Origin: Polyangium sp. 6x1
GTDB lineage: Bacteria > Myxococcota_A > Polyangia > Polyangiales > Polyangiaceae
DNA length: 64,000 nt
Direction: 5' to 3'
NCBI RefSeq assembly: GCF_029946515.1
Contig: NZ_JARZHH010000063.1
Location: forward strand, 1 to 64,000
A model generated the notes under the pieces. It made no database searches. It was given only the letters and a program-made list of their open reading frames with translations, and was not told where the DNA came from. Below, in pieces: positions 57,841 to 64,000 of this stretch (position 1 is its first letter; every line of letters starts with the position of its first letter). The translations under genes and the position numbers were made by a program.

Positions 57841-59004
57841 TCAGCCCCGCAGGAGCGCCATCGTGAACGTCTCGTCGTGGTGCATGGTCACGCCGTCCAC
57901 GGGCGAGAATTCGCCGGCGCAATAGAATCCGACCTTCGGCACGCCTTCGAGGCGCGCGAACGTCTCGCCGAGCTCCTCGCGATAGCGCGGCCCGAGCACC
58001 ATCTTCCGACCCCCGCAATCGAAGAACAAGGCGAGGCTCGGCTTCGGCATCGACGCCACGAGCTTCGCCCCCACCTCGTTCGCGCCTCGAATCACGTCGT
58101 CGCGCGTCGCCCGCGTCATTCGGATCTTCGCGCCCTCCGGGATGTCGCCCCCGAACACGAGCGCCCGGCGCGCCTCGTCGACGCCCTTCACCGAGCGCAG
58201 GAGCGCGATGGACTCTCCCTCGACGCGGGGCACGCCGTCGAGCCCGCCCACGATTCCGATCGGAAAATCCGCGCTCACGGACGGCATCTCGCCCGCCCGC
58301 GGGCCCAGGTACTCGAGGTAGAGATCGAGCGCCGGGCGGCCGTCGATTTCGAGCACCACGTTGCCATTCTCCACCCGCGTGCAGGTGTGCGTCGCACCGA
58401 TCGGCACCCAGCCGCTCTTCGCGCCCGCCACGAGCTCCACCGGACCGCGGAGCCCGAGCGCCACCGCGCCGCCCGAAATCACCCGACGATCGAGGATCTC
58501 GTACGCCCGCTCGAACCGGCCGTCGTCGATGGCCATGCCGCCGACGATCGGGAACGTCGAGCCGAGGACGTCCTGCATGCCGAGCACGAGCCGATCCGTG
58601 TTCACCAGCCCATCGGCGAGCAGCACGAGCAGCTTCGGTCCGAACGCCTTCGCTTGCTCGCCGAGGCTCCGCCCTGCTTCACGCTCGCGCCCCGCGAGGT
58701 TCTCCACGAGGAACCCCTCGGCCTCCACGCCTCCGCCGAAGCAAAGGCCCATCGCCGTCACCGAGCGCGTGAGGCCTCCCTCTTCGCCGATCTCCGCGAA
58801 CGTCGAGCAGCCGACCACCCGCGTCCGCGCCGGCAGGTCGCGGCCGAAGCCCTCCATCACGACGGCGGCATCGAGGTGCCCCGCGACGAAGAGCAGCACG
58901 AAGTCGGGGGCCTTTCCGAGCACGTCGAAGAGCTCTCCCCTGGCGAGCGCTCCCGCCTCGCGCGCGTCGTCGTGCTGGATCGATATCGTCTTTGCCTCGA
59001 TCAT
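57841..59004 (-). CDS. FIST sensory domain protein
   Basis: 387 residues, FIST_N plus FIST_C. LLFVAGHLDAAVVMEGFG, RTRVVGCSTFAEIGEEGG and the TVLGSTFPIVGG-like GSTFPIVGGMAIDDG block are FIST_N; CGGRKMVLG, PKVGFYCAGEFSPVDGV and the HHDETFTMALL end are FIST_C. FIST domains bind small ligands, probably amino acids. The ATG overlaps the STAS gene stop by four bases, so the two form one unit; the 3' end converges with the PATAN gene. Confidence 0.9.
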   Translation of the reverse strand: MIEAKTISIQHDDAREAGALARGELFDVLGKAPDFVLLFVAGHLDAAVVMEGFGRDLPARTRVVGCSTFAEIGEEGGLTRSVTAMGLCFGGGVEAEGFLVENLAGREREAGRSLGEQAKAFGPKLLVLLADGLVNTDRLVLGMQDVLGSTFPIVGGMAIDDGRFERAYEILDRRVISGGAVALGLRGPVELVAGAKSGWVPIGATHTCTRVENGNVVLEIDGRPALDLYLEYLGPRAGEMPSVSADFPIGIVGGLDGVPRVEGESIALLRSVKGVDEARRALVFGGDIPEGAKIRMTRATRDDVIRGANEVGAKLVASMPKPSLALFFDCGGRKMVLGPRYREELGETFARLEGVPKVGFYCAGEFSPVDGVTMHHDETFTMALLRG

Positions 59005-59738
59005 CGCGATGAACCCTCCCGCTCTTTTTGCTGGCACCACCGCAGCGCGTCCCGGAGGTGCCGCTCGATGCGAACCCCCGTGAGGTCGATGCCCTCGTGG
59101 ATCATCGCACGAGCGACATTGCCCTGGACACCCGTGATCACGACCGACCCGCCGAGGAGGCGCACCGCCTGGAAGAGCCGCCCGAGGTGCGCCGTCGTGC
59201 GCTGGTCGAGCGATTCGACGCCCGTCAGGTCCACGACCGCGAAGCGAATGGCCATCGCGTTGATCGCCTGCAGGAGGCGCTCGGTGAGCCGCGCGGCGCG
59301 GTCGTCGTCGAGCACGCCGATGAGGGGAATCGCCAGGGCGCGCGGGCCGACCTGGAGCAAGGGCACCGAGAGGAGGTGAATCGCGCGGCGCTGCTCCTCG
59401 ATGAGCGCGATCTTCGTGCGCAACTCCTCTTCGAGCTCGCCCATGCCGGTCTCCTGGATCCGTTCGAGCGTGGCGGTCCGAGCGTCTTGCTCCTGCGCGG
59501 CCTCCTCGAGCTCGCGGCAGCGATTCTCCCAGCGCCGGGTCTGCTGTTCTGCTTTGCGGAGCGCGCGCGAGAGCTCGTTGTGCCTGTCGAGCAAGTGCCG
59601 GACCTCGGGCGAGCGCTGGACGATCTCGCAGCCCTCGCACGGCACGAGCCGCTCGCCGAACTGTTCGAGAGGGAGGCGCGCCCCCTCCTCGGAGCGGAGA
59701 ACACAAGGGTCACAATGCATCATCGTCATTGAAGTCAT
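59001..59738 (-). CDS. RsbR-like STAS protein with two CxxC pairs and a coiled coil
   Basis: 245 residues. The N-terminus has HCDPC (Cys9/12) and PCEGC (Cys34/37), resembling a zinc ribbon or redox switch, then a coiled coil (about 45-115, RENRCRELEEAAQEQ-like), then a STAS domain (about 120-235) with VVDLTGVESLDQRTTAHL and LLGGSVVITGVQGNVAR, the form seen in RsbR/RsbS stressosome proteins, where Thr residues are phosphorylated. No RsbT kinase is adjacent. Coupled to the FIST gene. Confidence 0.85.
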   Translation of the reverse strand: MTSMTMMHCDPCVLRSEEGARLPLEQFGERLVPCEGCEIVQRSPEVRHLLDRHNELSRALRKAEQQTRRWENRCRELEEAAQEQDARTATLERIQETGMGELEEELRTKIALIEEQRRAIHLLSVPLLQVGPRALAIPLIGVLDDDRAARLTERLLQAINAMAIRFAVVDLTGVESLDQRTTAHLGRLFQAVRLLGGSVVITGVQGNVARAMIHEGIDLTGVRIERHLRDALRWCQQKEREGSSR

Positions 59739-59793
59739 CCCAAGTTGGTTCCGTTCGTCATCTCAGCAAGGAGCCACCCTCTACTCCAAGCTT

Positions 59794-60696
59794 TCACGGC
59801 AGACAAAGGCGAATCGACGACCCGTAAAGGCCCGCGCCTCCATCCACCATCACGCGGTACACCTGCTCGTTCGTGCCGGCGGGGCACGAGCATCCGCCCG
59901 TCCACGGATTCGCCACGCGGCACGTGGGCTCGACGTCGTCGACCTGGAATGCGCCTCCGAACGTTTTGAGCGGCGCATCCTTGTTGCCGCAAAGGACCAC
60001 CACGCTCCCGCCCTCCGCGCCGTTGCATGGCAGCCGAAGAATCGAGCGCAGCCCGATCACCTCGTCGAACCCCGCGGGGCAAGCGCAAGCCCCGCCCGCC
60101 ATCGGGTTTCCCACGCGGCATTGCGCCGTCGAGCCGCACCAGCCGTCGAGATCGTCGACCTGGTAGGCCCCGCCGAAATCGCTGTCCGGCGCGAGCGTGG
60201 GCGTCACGCAGAGCCGCAGGGTCGTCGCCGATCGCATCGGCACGCCGGGGCAGTCGCTTTGCACCAGGAGCGGGAGCTCCGACGCGGGGCTCGGGCAGCC
60301 GCAACCGCCGGTCTCGGGGTTGACCGTGCCACACCCGGCGCACTCCGGCGGGGCGGGCTCGAACGCGCCGTAGAGGTTCAGGCAATCAGCGGGGTTCGCG
60401 ACGAGCGTGCCATTGCAGTCGTAGGCGCAGGTCCCGTTCACGCATTGGCCGCCGGGTCCGCAGTCGTTGTTGCACGCGCCGCAATGCGACGGGTGGCTCT
60501 CGAGGTGCACGCATTTGCCGTCGCACGTGGTCTCGGTCGAGAAGCAGCCGTGCCCGCCTTCGTTCGTTCCCCCGGCGGAGCCGCCGCCGAGGCCCCCCGC
60601 GCCGCCCTCGTCGCCGCTCCCACCGCTCGAACAAGCCGTGAGCAGGAGCGCGAAAACAAGATTCGAGGCGCACTGAAAAATTCGAAGCGTCGACAC
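59794..60696 (-). CDS. Cys-rich lipoprotein with three imperfect repeats
   Basis: 300 residues from a GTG. Lipobox LLTAC (Cys22), a Gly-rich linker (GGAGGLGGGSAGG), then a Stigma/EGF-like Cys cluster (HPSHCGACNNDCGPGG with CVNGTC), which is a common myxobacterial module. Three repeats follow, of the form GAFEPAPPECAGC..GTVNPETGGCGCP, GGAYQVDDLDGWC..RVGNPMAGGACACP and GGAFQVDDVEPTC..RVANPWTGGCSCP, each with a strand-rich part between. Surface-exposed and probably stabilised by disulfides. Function unknown. Confidence 0.75.
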   Translation of the reverse strand: MSTLRIFQCASNLVFALLLTACSSGGSGDEGGAGGLGGGSAGGTNEGGHGCFSTETTCDGKCVHLESHPSHCGACNNDCGPGGQCVNGTCAYDCNGTLVANPADCLNLYGAFEPAPPECAGCGTVNPETGGCGCPSPASELPLLVQSDCPGVPMRSATTLRLCVTPTLAPDSDFGGAYQVDDLDGWCGSTAQCRVGNPMAGGACACPAGFDEVIGLRSILRLPCNGAEGGSVVVLCGNKDAPLKTFGGAFQVDDVEPTCRVANPWTGGCSCPAGTNEQVYRVMVDGGAGLYGSSIRLCLP

Positions 60697-60757
60697 GGGT
60701 CGATCTTATCACGATCGCGCTTGTGATGACTCCCTGGAGTCTCGTAACCTCGAACGC

Positions 60758-62392
60758 ATGCGACAGCGGTATGCGCTTTTGCTGTGCTCGCTCGTGGGCC
60801 TCGCGAGTTGCGTGGGCATCATCGGGGATTCGGGCGACGAGAGGGCCGCCGCCGCGGCGTTCGCGCCCGCCGAGCCGACGCTCCATCGCCTCACGCGACC
60901 GCAGCTCCAGAACGCCTGGCTCGATCTTTTTGGCCATCCGCTCGCGGTGCCCGGGGATTTGCCGGTCGACGACGTGCTCTACGGCTTCTCGTCGATCTCG
61001 GCCTCGCGCAGCACCATCGCCCCCGTCGACGCCGAGAAATACGAGAAGGCGACATACGAGGTGCTCGATCAAGTCTTCGCCGATCCGGCGCGCCGCGACG
61101 CGCTCGTCGGTTGCCCCGTGACGGCCGTGGGCGAGCCGTGCGTCAAGGACTTCATCGCGTCGTTCACCACGCGCGCCTGGCGCAGGCCCGCCTCCGAGGA
61201 GGAGGTCGCGTCGCTCCAGGTGCTCTCCGCGGACGTCGCGACCGACCTCGTCGACGCGGCGCAGGGCCTCAAGTTCGCGCTCGCGGCGGTGCTCCTGTCG
61301 CCGCATTTCCTGTTCCGCGTCGAGGTCGGCGAGCCGGCCGACGCGGGGTATCGATACACGAGCTGGGAGATGGCGAGCCGCCTGTCGTTCCTCCTGCTCG
61401 ACGCGCCCCCCGACGAGACCTTGCGCGAGGCGGCGCGGCGCGGCGAGCTCGCGACGGCCGAGGGCGTGCGGGCGCAGGCGTCGCGATTGCTCGATGATCC
61501 ACGCGCGCGGGTCACGCTCACCCGGTTTTTCCGCGACTTCATGAACATCGGCAAGCTCGACGCGCTCGACAAGCAGCCGGAGAAATTCCCCCAGCTCTCG
61601 GCGACGCTCGGGCCCTCGATGCGCGTGGAGATGGAGCGCATGTTCGAGAACATCGTCTTCGAAAAAGAGGGCGATTTCCGCGACATGTTCACGACGCGCG
61701 ACACGTACGTCAACGAGGAACTGGCGCGCGTCTATGGCATCGAGGGCGTCACGGGGCCGGAATGGATGCCCGTCACGTTGCCCGACGACGGACAGCGCGC
61801 GGGCATTCTGACGACGCCGGGGTTCCTCGCGCTGAACGCGCACAAGACGCAGACGTCGCCGACCCACCGCGGGCGGTTTGTTCGGCTCAACCTGTTCTGC
61901 CAGGACATCCCGCCGCCGCCGCCGGGGATCAACACGACGCTGCCCGAGCCCGAGCCGGACAAACCCACCACGCTGCGGCAGCGGCTCGACGAGCACCGGA
62001 CGAACGCGGAATGCGCGGGCTGCCACGAGCGGATGGATCCGATCGGATTCGCGTTCGAGAAGTTCGATGCGATCGGCGCGTACCGCGAGGTCGACGAGAA
62101 TGGCCTGCCGGTCGATTCGAGCACGGAGGTCGACGGTCATGCGGTGGCGGGGCCGATCGACATGGCCGAGCTCGTCGCGTCGCTCCCCGAGGTCGGCGCG
62201 TGCATTGCGCGTCGGTTTTACGAGCACGCCGGCGCGCACCTCGCGGGCAAGGGGGACAAGAACAGCGTCGAGGAGCTCGTGACCGATTTCGTGGCGAGCG
62301 ATTACCGGTTCAAGGACCTCGTCCTCGCGCTCGTGACCAACGACGGATATCGCTACGCCAGCAAGCCCTCGCAGGAGGAGGTGAAGCCGTGA
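60758..62392 (+). CDS. DUF1592/DUF1588/DUF1585-type exported protein with CxxCH motif
   Basis: 544 residues, lipobox LASC near residue 18. Domain order matches the planctomycete/myxobacterial DUF1592 group: LHRLTRPQLQNAWLDLFG (DUF1587-like), FAAVLLSPHFLFRVE (DUF1592: FALAAVLLSPHFLFRVE), SPTHRGRFVRLNLFCQDIP with ECAGCHERMDPIGFAFEKFD (DUF1588, with a heme-like CxxCH), and a C-terminal FKDLVLALVTNDGYRYA (DUF1585). The usual partner, a DUF1552 protein, follows with a 4-base overlap. The pair may be part of an unknown extracellular redox process. Confidence 0.85.
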   Translation: MRQRYALLLCSLVGLASCVGIIGDSGDERAAAAAFAPAEPTLHRLTRPQLQNAWLDLFGHPLAVPGDLPVDDVLYGFSSISASRSTIAPVDAEKYEKATYEVLDQVFADPARRDALVGCPVTAVGEPCVKDFIASFTTRAWRRPASEEEVASLQVLSADVATDLVDAAQGLKFALAAVLLSPHFLFRVEVGEPADAGYRYTSWEMASRLSFLLLDAPPDETLREAARRGELATAEGVRAQASRLLDDPRARVTLTRFFRDFMNIGKLDALDKQPEKFPQLSATLGPSMRVEMERMFENIVFEKEGDFRDMFTTRDTYVNEELARVYGIEGVTGPEWMPVTLPDDGQRAGILTTPGFLALNAHKTQTSPTHRGRFVRLNLFCQDIPPPPPGINTTLPEPEPDKPTTLRQRLDEHRTNAECAGCHERMDPIGFAFEKFDAIGAYREVDENGLPVDSSTEVDGHAVAGPIDMAELVASLPEVGACIARRFYEHAGAHLAGKGDKNSVEELVTDFVASDYRFKDLVLALVTNDGYRYASKPSQEEVKP

Positions 62393-63750
62393 GCGCACGC
62401 AAGATCGAACGTCCCTCTCGCCGCCTCTTTCTGCGCGGATTGCTCGGAGGCGCCGCCGTCGCGGTGGGCCTTCCGATCTTCGAGATGATGCTGAACGACC
62501 ACGGCGAAGCCTTCGCCGACGGCGAGGCGATCCCGACCCGCTTCGGTCTGTGGTTCTTCGGCAATGGCGTGCATTTGCCGAGCTGGACCCCGCCCACCGT
62601 GGGGCCCGATTGGACCGTGCCCGAGGACTTCGCGCTCTCCCAGCTCTTGCCTTACAGGGAATACGTCAGCGTGATCAGCGGGCTCTCGGTGAAATCGCCG
62701 CGGCACCCGCATCATTCCGGGATGTCCGCCGTCTGCTCGGGCGGTCCGCACCTCAAGATCGACGACGTGCGCGACACGATCGTGTCGACGATGAAGTACC
62801 CGAGCGTCGATCAGGTCGCCGCGCAATACTTCCAGTCGCTCGCGCCGAACCCGTACAAATCGCTCGAAGCCGCGGTGACGCGCTTCCGCGGCACCGACGA
62901 GGGCACGAGCTTCCAGTACCTCTCGCACAATGGCAGCACGAGCGGCGAGACGAACGTGAATCCGTCCGAAGAATCGCCGCACGCATTCTTCGATCGCCTG
63001 TTCAACAAGGGCGCGGGCTCGCCGCAAGTGGACCGCGCCCGGGCGAGCGTGCTCGACGCCGTCAGCGGGCAAATCAAGACGCTGCAGGGCCGGCTCGGCG
63101 CCAAGGACAAACAGCGGCTCGAACAGCACCTCACGAGCATCTCGGAGATCGAGTCGCGGCTGAACGTGCCCATCGGCGAATGCAACAAGCCGAGCGATCC
63201 GGGCGCGTTCCCCGACCTCGCCTCGAACGAGCAGATCGCCGAGAAAAACAAGGCGATGAGCGACCTCATGGCGCTCGCGCTCTCCTGCGGGCTGACGCGC
63301 TCGTTCTCGATCCTGTACTCGACCTGCGGCTCGGGCGCGGTCTTCTGGATGGTCGGCGCGACCGACGGGCAGCATTACATGAACCACACCGAGCCCGCGC
63401 CCTACACGAAACAAAAGGACGCCGTGCGGTTCACGATGAGCCAGCTCGCGTATTTCCTCGATCGGCTGAAGAACACGCCCGACGCGACCGGCAATCTGCT
63501 CGATCACAGCTCGATCTTCGTCTGCACCGAGCACACCGAGGGCTGGACCCACTCGCAGGACGACCTGCCGATGCTCCTCTGCGGCAAGGGCGGCGGTCGA
63601 TTGCGCGGCAACTACCACTATCGTCAGGACGGCGGAAACGCGAGCCGCGCCCTCATGACGGCGCTGCGCGGCGCGGGACTGCCGCTCACGGAGTTCGGCC
63701 ACGAAGAAGGGTACGTGAAGGATCCGATCGTGGAGCTCGAAGCCACCTGA
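62389..63750 (+). CDS. DUF1552-type protein with Tat signal
   Basis: 453 residues from a GTG overlapping the preceding stop. Twin-arginine signal PSRRLFLRGLLGGAAVAVGL indicates export in folded form. FGLWFFGNGVHLPSWTP, HPHHSGMSAVCSGG, the SYLS-like FQYLSHNGS and HSSIFVCTEHTEGWTH, GGNASRALMTAL are conserved DUF1552 blocks and resemble the alkaline-phosphatase/sulfatase-like DUF1501 group. Always found beside DUF1592-type genes. Catalytic role unproven. Confidence 0.85.
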   Translation: MSARKIERPSRRLFLRGLLGGAAVAVGLPIFEMMLNDHGEAFADGEAIPTRFGLWFFGNGVHLPSWTPPTVGPDWTVPEDFALSQLLPYREYVSVISGLSVKSPRHPHHSGMSAVCSGGPHLKIDDVRDTIVSTMKYPSVDQVAAQYFQSLAPNPYKSLEAAVTRFRGTDEGTSFQYLSHNGSTSGETNVNPSEESPHAFFDRLFNKGAGSPQVDRARASVLDAVSGQIKTLQGRLGAKDKQRLEQHLTSISEIESRLNVPIGECNKPSDPGAFPDLASNEQIAEKNKAMSDLMALALSCGLTRSFSILYSTCGSGAVFWMVGATDGQHYMNHTEPAPYTKQKDAVRFTMSQLAYFLDRLKNTPDATGNLLDHSSIFVCTEHTEGWTHSQDDLPMLLCGKGGGRLRGNYHYRQDGGNASRALMTALRGAGLPLTEFGHEEGYVKDPIVELEAT

Positions 63751-63912
63751 TCCTGACGCGTTGCTTCCGCGCAGCGCGCTAAATCCCTGGAAAGTCGCCA
63801 CGCGCCGCCGCATCGCGTCGTTCGCGGAATTGGCTCCACGTGCCGTTCCTTCTGCTAAGGTCGCGCGCGCCATCGCGGCGCCGAAGCGTCGACCAAGTCG
63901 GGAGGAAGCATC

Positions 63913-64000
63913 GTGCTCATCGGAGTTCCGAAGGAGATCAAGACCAGGGAGTATCGCGTCGGGATGACGCCGGCAGGCGTTCGCGCGTTCGTGGGGCGCG
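63913..64000 (+). CDS. ald: Alanine dehydrogenase, N-terminal part (runs off right edge)
   Basis: 29 codons from a GTG with GGAGGAAG upstream: [20 protein letters not shown], then AGVRAF. This is the N-terminus of the alanine dehydrogenase / transhydrogenase-alpha family; the [10 protein letters not shown] form favours alanine dehydrogenase. Too short to exclude PntA. Confidence 0.8.
   Translation, partial: MLIGVPKEIKTREYRVGMTPAGVRAFVGR

Overview
The window reads as chromosomal DNA of a high-GC, myxobacterium-like bacterium, most probably of the Polyangiales (Sorangium/Polyangium type). This is inferred from the strong G/C third-position bias, the soluble multi-domain sensor kinases, an Hanks-type protein kinase, FIST and PATAN signalling proteins, glycine-linker lipoproteins, and a cysteine-rich lipoprotein that resembles a paralogous myxobacterial family. 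No 16S gene is present, so the placement is not proven. The many very long antisense ORFs are shadows of real genes.

Layout. 1-217: start of a lipoprotein gene that runs off the left edge. 711-12881: the second part of the S10 cluster plus the spc and alpha operons (rplV to rplQ, with secY, adk, infA, rpmJ and rpoA); rpsJ to rpsS are not here, so the S10 cluster is split just before rplV. 13024-16674: membrane TPR-like protein, acylphosphatase, and rho behind a long C-rich leader. 16884-23863: two histidine kinases flanking an Fe-S oxidoreductase-like protein, an M35-like metallopeptidase, and an ECF sigma factor with a membrane partner. 24002-27660: tRNA-Gln, a helically phased palindrome array, a GYF_2 protein, a possible lipoprotein toxin/immunity pair, and a LexA/signal-peptidase-like protein. 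27735-31791: serS and clpB. 31938-34485: FG-GAP lipoprotein with a possible frameshifted tail.

34556-39719 carries gyrB, recF and dnaN, transcribed as dnaN>recF>gyrB. Upstream of dnaN is a 523-base non-coding region with DnaA-box-like 9-mers and GATC-rich AT tracts, a candidate oriC; dnaA is not in the window. 40243-45809 holds a Ser/Thr kinase, an ABC ATPase and two related outer-membrane-type proteins. From 46.3 to 52.1 kb there are four parS sites (16-bp ParB-binding palindromes) among zapA-bioF-bioD, envelope genes, an aroK-aroB fusion and aroC. Next to them lie two long perfect inverted repeats (39 and 38 bp arms) and a 5 x 43 bp tandem array. This is the most unusual part of the window: apparently the origin-proximal centromere, carrying repeat structures that I do not recognise from any described system.

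53425-63750: DUF167 protein, dapF, two proteins with degenerate receiver domains, FIST and STAS proteins, a cysteine-rich lipoprotein, and a DUF1592-type/DUF1552-type exported pair. The window ends inside the start of an alanine dehydrogenase gene.
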